Made by a program: the position numbers and the translations under genes. Shown piece after piece: positions 46,079 to 56,700 of a DNA stretch of 64,000 nucleotides. The notes below the pieces were generated by a model. It was not told where the DNA came from. It worked only from the letters and a program-made list of their open reading frames with translations, and did no database searches. The DNA is from Sphingomonas radiodurans (GTDB lineage: Bacteria; Pseudomonadota; Alphaproteobacteria; Sphingomonadales; Sphingomonadaceae), in contig NZ_CP086594.1 of NCBI RefSeq assembly GCF_020866845.1, positions 1,798,001-1,862,000 of the forward strand, read 5' to 3'. Within the stretch, counting starts at the first letter, position 1. Each line of letters begins with the position of its first letter.

Positions 46079-46567
46079 TCATCGGCGCCCGCTTACCGGG
46101 GCAAGAACTTGGGCAATCGCCTGGGTCGCGCACCTCTGGTCATTGGCCGCTCCGCCCGATCCGGCGACGCCGATGCCCCCGATAACGTCACCGTCGATGA
46201 GCAGCGGCATCCCCCCACCGAGCAGCAGCAACTCCGGAATGGTCAGGAGATTGCGCGACGTTGGATCGGTCACCGCACGTTCGGCTAATGCGGCAGTGCT
46301 CGTCTTCGTCGACAAGGCGGTGAACGCCTTGCGCTGGGCGGCAAGGGTGTTGTGCGGACCGATGTCGTCACCGCGTTGCAGGGCGACGAGGTTCCCGGCG
46401 CGATCAACTACGGCAACCACCGCTTCCTTGCCAATCGTGCGACATGATGCGACCGCGGCATCAGCCAGCCGTTTAGCCAGTGCCAGCGACACCGTTTTGC
46501 GCTCTAGCGGAACCACCGGACTGGATGCTGCCACGGCCGCTGAAAGTAGGAGGAGTATGCTCGCCAA
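46079..46567 (-). CDS. GlcG/HbpS family protein, probably without its original start
   Basis: 163 codons taken from a TTG at 46567. The N-terminus (LASILLLLSAAVAASSP) reads like a signal peptide, and the GlcG/HbpS core follows: VVAVVDRAGNLVALQRGD, LAAQRKAFTALSTKTSTAA and GGMPLLIDGDVIGGIGVAG. Family members bind heme or unknown small ligands in the envelope. The frame stays open upstream to 46711, but that stretch runs antisense through an apparently foreign gene fragment and carries no family residues. The natural start was therefore probably lost at a junction near 46570. Expression is uncertain. Confidence 0.65.
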   Translation of the reverse strand: MASILLLLSAAVAASSPVVPLERKTVSLALAKRLADAAVASCRTIGKEAVVAVVDRAGNLVALQRGDDIGPHNTLAAQRKAFTALSTKTSTAALAERAVTDPTSRNLLTIPELLLLGGGMPLLIDGDVIGGIGVAGSGGAANDQRCATQAIAQVLAPVSGRR

Positions 46568-46569
46568 GG

Positions 46570-46850
46570 CGACAGGCCTTTCAAATTCAAGCAACGCAAC
46601 ATCATCGACAGGGAAACTCAGGGCGCGCTCGCCGCATATGACGCCCGAGCCAAGCGCGGCGAGAAGCTGCCGCCGCGATACCAAGTGGTCGCACTGCTTT
46701 GTGAGCGGCAACGTGCGCTCGAGGCGCGCGCGATGCTCATGAGAAGCGTCAGGACGAGGCGCACGACGCCGCCAATAATGCGGTAGCTGTGCAGGAGAAG
46801 GCCGCGCGCGCTAGGCGCGCGAGACATCAGGAGTGGCGTTGCAGCACGCG
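46570..46850 (+). pseudogene. Gene fragment of unknown family with a frameshift
   Basis: On the plus strand a charged, helical peptide can be read (QRNIIDRETQGALAAYDAR, then KLPPRYQVVALLCERQRAL). At a GCGCGCGCG run near 46730 the sensible frame shifts by one and continues with RDAHEKRQDEAHDAANNAV. The peptide looks like the coiled C-terminal part of a larger protein. I do not recognise the family; a mobilisation or plasmid-type protein is a guess. It ends where the IS3 remnant begins. Confidence 0.35.
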
Positions 46851-46875
46851 ATCCGGAGCCGCTGCTAGCCAAAGT

Positions 46876-47402
46876 TGAACGGATGAACCAGTCGACGATG
46901 GCGACGAGGTAGACGAAGCCACGCGCCATCGGCACATACGTAATGTCCGTCGCCCAGACCTGGTTCGGCCGGATCACCGCGAGCTTGCGCAGCAGGTACG
47001 GATAGATCTTGTGCCCCGGTGCCGGCGTCGAGGTGTTCGGCCGGCGGTAGATCGCCTTGATCCTCATCCGCTTCATCAGCGTCGCGACATGCAGCCGACC
47101 GACGCTCACGCCTTCCTGCCGCAACAGGTCGCGCAGCATCCGGCTACCGGCAAACGGGTAGAGCAGGTGCAGCTCGTCGATCCGGCGCATGACCGCCAGA
47201 TCGGCCAAGGATACAGAGCGAGGCAGATAGTAGATGCTGCCGCGGCTGATGCCGAGCTGCCGCGCCTGGGCGACCAGCGGTAGCGAATGACCACGGTCGA
47301 TCATCGCTTTGCGCTCGGCAACAGACCGGCCTTCCCGAGCGCACCGGCCAGAAAATCATTCGCCAGCGTCAGCTCGCCGATCTTGGCGTGCAGTACCGTC
47401 AC
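46876..47402 (-). pseudogene. IS3 family transposase remnant (orfA tail plus truncated orfB)
   Basis: From about 47402 to 47301 the end of an IS3 orfA is readable (HAKIGELTLANDFLAGALGK). The orfB start at 47304 overlaps its stop. orfB includes LVAQARQLGISRGSIYYLPR, MLRDLLRQEGVSVGR and the first catalytic Asp in [15 protein letters not shown], then ends abruptly after LVAIVDWFIRS at about 46876. The remaining DDE residues are gone. With both ends missing the element cannot move. Confidence 0.85.
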
Positions 47403-47957
47403 GTCGACCGCCGGCTCTACCGCCGACGACGCCGCGCCGAACCCGTCCGCCGCGCCCTCCAGCAGCCGCGACCGTGACCCGGCACGGCCTAACAGCACCA
47501 TACCCCGCAGCATCCATGCCTGCGGGGCCGATGTCACCTGTGCCGATCGCCGTCAGCGAGGTCCCTACCTTGAGCCAAGCTGAGCTGCCCACGCAAGTGA
47601 GCCCGTCATGGCCACCTAGATTCAGACCGCCCGCATCCAGGGTCGCGCCCGCACCCACCGTGCCGCTCGTCACCCTTGCGGGTCGAAAACCGAAAACCCC
47701 ATAGCACACCGCTCTTGGCCCGCGGGTTTGGGCCTCCAAGACTTTCGTACGCCTGCCGGCATCCGAAACTCTTCAGGAAAATCAGCCCGGCCGCTTTCGG
47801 GTGCCAGCGGCCGCTTGTTCATGCGAGTGGCAGGAGCTTCACCGGCCACCGGGGGTCCAATTAAGCTCGCCCTTTACCTTGCCCGCGCTCATGTTCGCCG
47901 ACACTGGTGGATATCTGGTTGCGGCTTGATATAAATCGATATCACGTCACATCTCAT
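47403..47957. other. Region without a recognisable gene beside the IS3 remnant
   Basis: About 550 bases. Open frames on both strands are proline/arginine or glycine/alanine biased and have no start signals. A minus-strand stretch (GLNLGGHDGLTCVGSSAWL near 47600) might be a fragment of a phage- or pilus-type protein, but I cannot support it. The sequence becomes AT-richer toward 47940, consistent with the end of the mobile scar. Confidence 0.3.
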
Positions 47958-49346
47958 CTACGCACGGGGTGCGCGTGCCTCGATCAGGCGGATTAGTTCT
48001 GGATCTGCTCGCCAGATCGTCCGAATCCGCGACAGCGCACCGACACTAACCCACCGCTCCCGATCGATTTCGGCTTCGTGCAACAGACGAAGCACGGTGG
48101 CTCGATCCCGTGCGATGGACGCGGCTGCGACGGCCCAGACCCGAGTTCGGGTTCCAGCGGCGAGCTCCGCCAGCGCCTGGCTCAACGCGACGCTGTGCAG
48201 CGCCTCGGTGCCGATCTCGAGTGCCGAGCCGAGTTCGCCTGCACGCGCGACCAAGAGGGGAACTCGTCGCGCGCGCGCGAACTCTGCGAAGTGGCGGACA
48301 TAGCCCGCATCGTCGCCCGACAGCAGCGCGATGGTGGCAAGGCAATCATGCGCCACCGGAAAGCTCGGGTTGCGCCGGGCGATCTCTTTCAGGGCAGCAA
48401 TCGCGGGCGCCTCTTCGCCAGCCGCCCAGCGCGCCCAGGCGAGATCGGTCCTGATCGCGACCGATCCGGGCAGCATCAACCGCGCCGTGTTCAGCGCCGT
48501 CAATGCAGCCGCATGGTCGCCGTGGTCCGATAGGATGTTGCCCAGCCAGAAATGCGAAAGCGCATCGTCGGGATCGAGCTCCAGGGCTTCCTCGAAACGG
48601 ACCTGCGCCTCAGCGAAATCATTCTCCGCCCAATAGGCGATAAAGCCGAGCAGGCGATGTCCTGTTGCGAGTGCCGGGTCCAGCCGGATCGCGGCCCGCG
48701 CGGCATGGCGCGCGCGACGGAAGGCGTCCGCATCATCGCGCTTGCCGAACTCGCGAGACAGCAAGAGCGCCTCGCCAAGCGACGCATGGCCCGGCGCGAA
48801 GCCTGGTGCCTGCCGGGTGACGCGCTCCAGTATCGCAATGGCGCGCTCCAGGCCTTCCGCCTCGCGACCCGCGACAAGATCGCGGGCATCGAGGAACGCG
48901 CTCGCGATGGCGGGGGTGAGTGGCAGTCCGTCCGTCACGGAGCGGCGCGGCGCCGCGTGCGGTCCGCTGGCCGCCGCCACAAGCGCGAGTGCGCCGAACA
49001 GCAGCCACGGCCGGCCAACCGACCTACGGTGCACGGGCGCCAAGGACGGCGGAACATCCGGAATCGGCGCCGCCGGGGGCGCAGCGTCGTGATCGATGGT
49101 ACTCTCGCACAATCCGGCCCAAGCATCGAGTTCGTGGCGCAACGCATAGACCGTGCCGGACCGACCGCCTGGAATCCGGTGAACTGGCAGGCCGCGGTCG
49201 CGTGCCCAGCGGATCACGGTCGTCCGGTCGCGTCCGAAATGGGCGGCGATCAGCTTCCATCCGTCCAGCCGGTCCCCGCCATGCGGGCCGCGCGCGGATC
49301 GCGTGGAGATCGGCGTGTCGGGAATGCCACTGATCGCGACGTTCAT
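47958..49346 (-). CDS. Membrane-anchored HTH and TPR protein
   Basis: 462 residues from ATG 49346. Residues about 25-80 form a helix-turn-helix of the excisionase/MerR-like kind (DGWKLIAAHFGRDRTTVIRW, then HRIPGGRSGTVYALRHELDA). One membrane span near residues 110-130 (RPWLLFGALALVAAASG) is followed by at least five TPR-like helical pairs (GHRLLGFIAYWAENDFAEAQ; LSHFWLGNILSDHGDHAAAL). This layout resembles one-component, membrane-bound regulators of the CadC kind, with TPRs as the periplasmic sensor. It follows the LuxR gene by 83 bp on the same strand and may regulate the giant autotransporter. Confidence 0.75.
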   Translation of the reverse strand: MNVAISGIPDTPISTRSARGPHGGDRLDGWKLIAAHFGRDRTTVIRWARDRGLPVHRIPGGRSGTVYALRHELDAWAGLCESTIDHDAAPPAAPIPDVPPSLAPVHRRSVGRPWLLFGALALVAAASGPHAAPRRSVTDGLPLTPAIASAFLDARDLVAGREAEGLERAIAILERVTRQAPGFAPGHASLGEALLLSREFGKRDDADAFRRARHAARAAIRLDPALATGHRLLGFIAYWAENDFAEAQVRFEEALELDPDDALSHFWLGNILSDHGDHAAALTALNTARLMLPGSVAIRTDLAWARWAAGEEAPAIAALKEIARRNPSFPVAHDCLATIALLSGDDAGYVRHFAEFARARRVPLLVARAGELGSALEIGTEALHSVALSQALAELAAGTRTRVWAVAAASIARDRATVLRLLHEAEIDRERWVSVGALSRIRTIWRADPELIRLIEARAPRA

Positions 49347-49429
49347 GGCCTGGATCACCACCCCTGATGCGTGCGCCGCCCTCAGCGCCTACGCAGAAGT
49401 TTAGGCAGGTCCGCGCCGCGCCGCATCCA

Positions 49430-50533
49430 TCATCTGTTTACCCGGGTCGATACCTGCGGCGCGATCCGACCGAAGCGATGAACGAGGTTGGAGAGGCCCG
49501 CGAAGCTGCGCGTGGCCGTCTTTTCATAGATGCGGTGGAGGTGCGTTCGGGCGGTGGCCCGCGCCATCCCCAGTCGATCGCCGATGGCGGTGATGTCGCC
49601 CGTCTCGATCGCATCGCGCAGCACGCGCGCTTCGGTCGCGGTCAATCCGTAGAGGCTCGCGATCGCGGGAAAGGCGATCGCCCGCCCGCGATCGACGCGG
49701 CTTACATGAATCGCGTGGGTCGCGCCCGGGCCGCTGGCGAGATCGCCGAAGCGCTCGGTGTCGAGGGCTCGCGCTTCGATCAGCAGTCTAAGGGTGGCGC
49801 CGTCGGCGTCGCCATCGTCTTCATGCGTAAGCGCGATCGCCACCGGCTCGTCGCGGCGGATAGCCTCCGCAACCGCCGCACCGAATGGCCCATCGCCAAG
49901 CGGTTCGCCAATCCGCAGTCGCAGGGGCGCGATGAGCGACGCGTCCGCCTCCAGCAGCAGCCGGTCCGCCGCCAGCAACAGCATCGAACTGCCCGCGCCG
50001 CCCGCGAATGCGAGATTGCCGGCGGTGCGATCGGCGGCGCGGACCAGATGACTCTGGATATAGATTGCGCGGCGGAAATGCGGGACCAGAGTGGCCATTT
50101 CCGCGCATTCCGCGGTGGTAAAGGCTCCGGCGGGTGCGCGGCGCAACAGCGCAAGATGCGCGACGATCCCTGATCGCGCGATCAGGTTGATCGCCAAATT
50201 GTCGACGATGCCCTGCGGTTGCAGAAACTCGCGATAGAAGACGCTGGCCTTCACTTCGTCGGTCTGGAGCAGCGGCCAGACCGACTGGCACACCCCTTCC
50301 GGTATCGCGTGCAGGTGCGGCCGCAGAATGTCGTGTGCGGCATAGGTCTCGACATAGCGGCGCAGCCAGACCGGATCGTTGCCGTATTGAAACTGGAAAC
50401 CGGCGTCGCGATCGGCATCGCTCCAGCCGATGAACCCGGCCTGCGCGCCAAAGGCATGGACCAGCCGTTCGATCACCGCCGCGAAGCGCGCGCGATCGAA
50501 GGCCGCATCGTAGATCTCCTCGATCGCGAACAT
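49430..50533 (-). CDS. LuxR family transcriptional regulator
   Basis: 367 residues. The N-terminal about 280 residues are an uncharacterised sensor region without a recognisable autoinducer domain. The C-terminal LuxR helix-turn-helix (LYGLTATEARVLRDAIETGD, then TAIGDRLGMARATARTHLHR) lies at about residues 298-350. It is divergent from the 2,496-residue autotransporter with a 198-bp gap that contains a pair of direct repeats, so it is a strong candidate regulator of that gene. The TPR protein gene follows on the same strand. Confidence 0.85.
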   Translation of the reverse strand: MFAIEEIYDAAFDRARFAAVIERLVHAFGAQAGFIGWSDADRDAGFQFQYGNDPVWLRRYVETYAAHDILRPHLHAIPEGVCQSVWPLLQTDEVKASVFYREFLQPQGIVDNLAINLIARSGIVAHLALLRRAPAGAFTTAECAEMATLVPHFRRAIYIQSHLVRAADRTAGNLAFAGGAGSSMLLLAADRLLLEADASLIAPLRLRIGEPLGDGPFGAAVAEAIRRDEPVAIALTHEDDGDADGATLRLLIEARALDTERFGDLASGPGATHAIHVSRVDRGRAIAFPAIASLYGLTATEARVLRDAIETGDITAIGDRLGMARATARTHLHRIYEKTATRSFAGLSNLVHRFGRIAPQVSTRVNR

Positions 50534-50605
50534 AGCGCCGACGTCCCGTCATCCCAGGCCCGTACCAAGCGCGTCGGCCCCGGCTTGTCGAGCATCGCCA
50601 GACCC

Positions 50606-50641
50606 GATGCGACGATTTGCCACAGGATGCGACATCTTGCC
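50606..50641 (+). promoter_or_regulatory. Two 16-bp direct repeats, candidate operator
   Basis: GATGCGACGATTTGCC at 50606-50621 and GATGCGACATCTTGCC at 50626-50641 match at 13 of 16 positions. Their starts are 20 bp apart, about two helical turns. They sit between the LuxR gene and the autotransporter start, the right place for a binding site of a dimeric or tandem regulator. Function is inferred from position only. Confidence 0.5.
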
Positions 50642-50731
50642 CGGTTCCGCCCCTCCCCCTTCGTGGCGCACTGCCCTCGCGACACACGCGTCGTCGCATC
50701 GCGGATCGCACTCCGGCCAAGGGAAACAGAC

Positions 50732-53700
50732 ATGGCATCGCAACGGGCACCAACGAACGGGCATCGTCTGGCGCGGCGCGGGCTCTTGATCGCCCTGATG
50801 GCCGGCAGCGCGCTGGCCGGAACGGCGCAAGCGCAGACATGGACCGGCGCGGTCGACGATGATTACGCAAACGGTGCAAACTGGTCCGGCGGCGTCGTAC
50901 CAGTTCCTGCGGCTGGTCCCGCTGTGGTCGCCATCAACACCACCGCCGTCGCTCCGGTTGTCGACGCTGGCGACATCGTGACCGGAAAGGAATTGCGCAT
51001 CGGTGCCTTCGGCCCGGCGACCCTGACGGTCCGCAACGGTGGATCGCTGACAGCGGCTTCCACTACAGTCGGCGGTTCACTCGACGGAGGAAGCAACGCC
51101 GATGCCGACGGCACGTTGCTGATTTCAGGCGCCGGAACACAGGTTTCCGCGGGACGACTGCTCGCCGCCTTCGGTGACGGCTCGGTCGGAACCATCAGCG
51201 TAACCGGCGGCGGCGTGCTGAACAGCGCCAGCGGCGAAATCGGCAACCGCCTTTCGATCGGCGCGGTCACCGTTTCGGGCGCAGGTTCACAATGGAATGT
51301 CGAAAGTGGCGTGCGCCTCGGCACGGGCATTGACACCGGCTCGCGTGGCTCGCTGACGATCCTTGATGGTGGCGTGATGACGTTGGGCGTGAACAGTGCC
51401 CTGACAGTCACCGATGGCAGCGTTTTGCGGGTTTCAGGCGCGAACTCGCGGATCGATGGGGCTGCAAATTCCCAGCTCACGCTGGAAAGGTCGACCACCG
51501 GCGGCACGTTATTGCTGGAGAATGGCGGTGTGATAAGCGTCGAAAGCGCCGCATTCGGCAATACTTCGGATCTCACGATCAGAAACGGCGCACGGCTGGA
51601 ATTGTCTGGCGGTTCCACGACATTCAATGAAACGGCGCGCGTACTGGTTACGGGCGTCGGTTCCAGGCTCACTTCAGGCGGCAACTTCGGCTTCAATGCC
51701 AACGGGATTGGTGCCGACGTCGTCTTTGAAGACGGTGCGATCGTCACGTCTACAGCCAACGTTAACAGCGCGCTGTCGTTTGGTGGCAATCGTCGCCTGA
51801 TCGTCAGAAGCGGTGCGCAATTCAACCTGACCGGCGGATCCGCAGCCAGCTTCTCCATTGGCGGCGGAACGCTGGACGTCAGCGATGCATCCGTATCGTT
51901 CAGCGGTGGCCTGATCACGGGAAACGGCGGTGGCAACAACACCGTCATCCTTCGTAATGCCGATTTCGTGGCCAGCAGTGTCACACTCAACGGCGCCAAC
52001 GATCGGCTGATTGTTGGTGCAGACGTCGGCCAGGCAGCCGCCACAGCCGGCATCTTCGACGTCGATGGCAACATCGGCGTGGTCACCGACGCCACGCTGG
52101 TGCTGAACTACACTGGCAATCCCATCACTATCGAAGGGCCTTTTTCAAGGGACGGCACAATTCGCCATCTGGCGGGCGACACACGCCTGACCGGTTTCTC
52201 CAATCAATGGCGCGGCATCACCGACCTTTCCGGCGGGAGCCTCGCGGTCGACAATCTGTTCGGAGACAGCAGCGGGCCCATCACCGCGATGAATGTCAGC
52301 GGCGGCGCGATCCTTTCGGGACGCGGGACGATCGGGGGCGTGGTTAGCGTGGCCGACGGGACGATCCGGCCCGGTGGCGATCCGGTGGAGGTGCCGGAAG
52401 CGGGAACCCTGCTTGCGGCTGCGCGGGTGTCGGCCGCCGCGGCATCGCTTGGCGGCGAAGCTGTCGGGACGCTGACCTTTACCGGGCCGCTCGCCCTGAG
52501 CAGCGCGTCGCGCCTGGAGTATCAGCTCGGCGCGCCGACCGGTACCGCGGGGACGGACAGCGACCTAATCAACGTCAGCGGCAACCTGACCCTCGACGGA
52601 ACGCTGGACGTTACCGACACTGGTGGTTTCGGCGCAGGGCTGTATCGCCTGTTCAACTATGGCGGGGCACTGACCGACAACGGCCTAGTGGTCGGTGCGA
52701 CTCCGACAGGCTTCGTACCCAACGACCTGACGGTCCAGACCTCGGTGGCCAGCCAAGTCAATTTGCTGGTGGGAACGCCAGTTGGTCCGAGCATCTTCAA
52801 TTTCTGGGACGGCGCAAACACGACGGCCAACAATCAGGTCGATGGCGGGACCGGAACGTGGAGCGCTGGCCGAATTAACTGGACCAATGCGGCTGGCACA
52901 GCGAACGGGCGCTATAATCCGAACGCGACGTTGATCTTCGCAGGCGCGGGCGGCGTCGTAACGATCGACAACAGCAGCGCGCCGGGCGTCGACAGCCCCC
53001 AGGTAATAATATTCGACACCAACCAGCTCGCGCCGACGGGCCTGCAATTCGCCAGCACGGGCTACCGCGTTCAAGGCGGGGATCTGAGCTTTGGAGGCGG
53101 CGCCGGTATCGCGACGGTCCGCGTCGGCGACGGGACAGCGGCCGGGGCGGCGATCAATGCGACGATCGCATCGAATCTGATCCTCGCTAACCGGCTCGAC
53201 AAGATCGACCTGGGCACGTTGACGCTAACGGGGCAAAACCTGTTCATCCCCGATGGCGGGCGATCGCGGGTTCTGGGCGGCACGCTCGAAATTGCGGGCG
53301 GCGGCCAGATGCTTACCGGCGGCCTGGATATCGCGTTGGCGCAAGCTGCGACGTTCCGGGTTACCGGCGCAGGGTCGATCGCGTCGGTCGGCACCGGCAT
53401 CAGCACCGGCTCTGTCACCAACGGGCCCGGCACGATCGAAGTTCTGGACGGCGGCACGCTGCGCGACAGCGAGCGCGGCGGCAATGGCTTCGGTACGGGC
53501 TCGCTGGTGCGGGTAAGCGGGGCCGGGTCAATCCTTGACCTGGCCAATAATTCGACCTCGCAAGGATCGTTCCTGGTCGAAAACGGCGGGCTCGCCAGAG
53601 TTGCGCCGATCGCCTTCTCTAGCACCGGTTCGCTCGTGGTTCGCAGCGGCGGGCGTATCGAGCCGACGCGCGGCGATACAACGTTCGGGAGCGGACCTTT

Positions 53701-56700
53701 TGTGGTGACCAACGGGTTGATCCAAGGCGCGGGCTCGGCGTTCAATTCGGTGTTCGCGCTATCGATCGCACCGGCGATACCGACGAATCCAGCGGCAAAC
53801 TTCATCGTAGAAGACGGCTCGTCGGTGACCGTGAACACGAACACCAATTCAGGATTGGGGTTCGATGGGCCGATCTCCACGCTGGATATCCGCAGCGGCG
53901 CATCGTTCACCCTGACGGGTGGAACAGACGCCGGACTGTCGATTGAGAACAGCCGCCTGACGGTCGATAATGCCACGCTTAGCATCGGCGGCGCGCTGCT
54001 GGGTGGGCAACGCTTCGGCAACAACACCGTGATCCTGCGCAACGCCGATGTCTCCGCGCGTCAGGTTGAACTGCGCGCCGCGACCGATCGCATTGTGATC
54101 GGCGGGAATGCAGGCGAGGCAGCCACCGAGGCCGGTCGGTTCAATGTTGGTCAGGTGTCGCTGGGCAACGCGGCGACATCGTTGATCCTGAATCACACTT
54201 CGACCGGTTTCACGATCGGCTCGGAATTTCAGGGCGCCGGCGCAATTCGCCACATGGCTGGCGACACCCGCCTGACCGGCAGCTCCCCGTTCTGGGGCGG
54301 TACAACCCAGCTCACCGGCGGCAGCCTGGCCGTCGACGGCGTGTTCGGCGGGGCGGCGCACCAACTGGCAGCGGTCGGCGGGGCCGTGCTCTCCGGGCAG
54401 GGAGCGGTTGGCGGCGCGGTCACGGTGACAGACGGTACGATCCGTCCTGGCGGCGATGCGTTGAATGCGACTGGCGCACTGCTGGGCGGCAATTCAGTCG
54501 GCACGCTGACAGTCGGCGGACCCTTGGTACTTGGCGCGACATCGCGACTGGCATTTCAGCTCGGCGCTCCGGACACGCCTGGAATCGGCAGCGATTTGAT
54601 CAACGTCACGGGTGACCTGACGCTCGACGGAACGCTGGATGTTACCGATGCGGGCGGCTTCGGCGCAGGGCTTTACCGCCTCATCAACTATGGCGGCAGG
54701 CTGACCGACAACGGGCTGCAACTGGGCGCGTTGCCTTCGGGCTTCGATGACTTCGAGATCCAGACATCGGTCGCCCGACAGGTCAACCTGATCGTCGCCG
54801 CGACGCCTGCACCCACATCCTTCCCTTTCTGGGATGGCAGCGCCACGACGGCCAACGGTAGGATCGATGGCGGCAGCGGCACGTGGACGGCGGCGAACAC
54901 GAACTGGACCACCACGGCGGCAACTGACAACGGTGCTTACAACCCGGAGGACCTGCTGATATTTACCAGCCCCACGGCGGGCGAGGAGGCGCAAGGTCAG
55001 AGGTTGCTGCGGGTATCGACGCAGGTCACTGCCGCCGTGCCATCCGCCAGCGCCGGGACGGTGACGGTCGATGATTCGGCAGGCGCGATCACGCTGGAAA
55101 ACGGGATGCAGTTTGCTGTCACGGGTTACACCCTGAACGGCGACGACATCGTTCTGGCGGCGACCACGCCTTGCGGGGAATGCACGCCACTGCCGGGGCA
55201 AACCATCGTGCGCGTGGGCGATGGCACTGACGCCAGCACCGGCTTCGTCGCCACCATCCGGTCGCGGCTCATCGGTGAATCCGGTCTGCTCAAGACCGAT
55301 CGCGGCACATTGATCATGTCGGGTGCAAACTCCTATTCGGGCGGCACCGAAGTCGCCGATGGCAAGCTGCAGGGCGATGCCACCAGCCTGCAGGGCGATA
55401 TCGCCATCGGCGGCGCTGGCACGCTGCTGTTCACGCAAGCCGCTGACGGCGAATATGCGGGCACGCTGTCCGGGTCCGGCGTCTTTGCCAAGCAGGGTAC
55501 GGGCAAGCTGCGGCTGAGCGCTGACTCATCGGGATTCGACGGTACTTCGGTGCTAACCGGGGGCGAACTGGCGGTCGACGGCACCCTGGGCTCGGCGCTG
55601 TCCACCGTGCAGGCCGGCGGGGCCGCGACGCTTTCGGGCGCTGGCCGGATCGGTGGTTCGGTGGCGGTGGACGATGCCACCGTGTCGCCCGGCGGCCTCC
55701 CGGTTCCGCCACCGGTGGATACAGTCTTCACCGCTGCCGCACTGGCGGAAGCTACCGGCTCGGTCGGTCTTCTCACGATTGACGGCGATCTCTCGCTGAC
55801 CACCGCCTCGATCCTCGCCTTCCAGCTTGGCGATCCTGCCGGTCTGGCAGGAGTCGCCGGCGATCTCATCAACGTCGGTGGCAGTTTGACGCTGGACGGC
55901 ACGCTGAACGTACGCGACGCAGGCGGCTTCGGCGCGGGCCTCTATCGGCTGATCAATTATGGGGGCACGCTCGCCGACAACGGCCTGGATATCGGCCTGA
56001 CGCCGACCGGCTTCGCATCGAGCGACTTTGCCATCCAGACAACGAGCGTAGCGGTCAATCTGCTGGTCGTCGCGCCGGTCTCCAGCTTCACGTTCTGGGA
56101 TGGAACGGATGCAGGCGCGAATGGTGTCGCGGCCGGCGGCGCCGGTACATGGACCAATGCCGCCACCAACTGGACGACCGCCGACGGCACCCGAAACGGC
56201 GCCTATGATCCGGCCGCGTTGCTGATCTTTGCCGGCGCGCCGGGTGCGGTGACGATCGATAACAGCGGCGGACAAGTCGCGGTCGGCGTGGGTGCGCAAT
56301 TCGCGGTCGATGGCTATTCGCTCGGCGGCGGCGGGCTGCGGATCGACGGCGCGGAGACGGTCTTCCGTGTCGGCGACGGCACCAATGCGAGTACCGCTTA
56401 TGTCGCCACGATCGGATCGGCGATCAGCGGCGCGGGCGGTCTCGTCAAGACCGATCGCGGCACGCTCGTGCTGACCGGCGCGAACAGCTACACGGGCGGC
56501 ACAGCGATCCTCGGCGGGACGGTCCGCAGTAGCGCGGCGACCATCGGCGGGCCGGTCGCGATCGCGGGCGCGGGTACGCTCCAGTTCGAGCAACCCGGCG
56601 ATGGCGGCTTTGCCGGGGTGCTGTCGGGCGATGGCAGCGTTCGCAAAACCGGCGCGGGAACACTGTCACTGACCGGCGATTCGCGCGGCTTCGCGGGCGG

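Noticed and set aside
50863..56593. Long minus-strand open frames inside the giant autotransporter (for example 50863-52095, 53071-54042, 54494-55438, 55553-56593)
   Set aside because: They are antisense shadows of a high-GC repetitive gene, rich in Pro, Ser and Arg, with no start signals or family motifs. The plus-strand protein has a signal peptide and a barrel.
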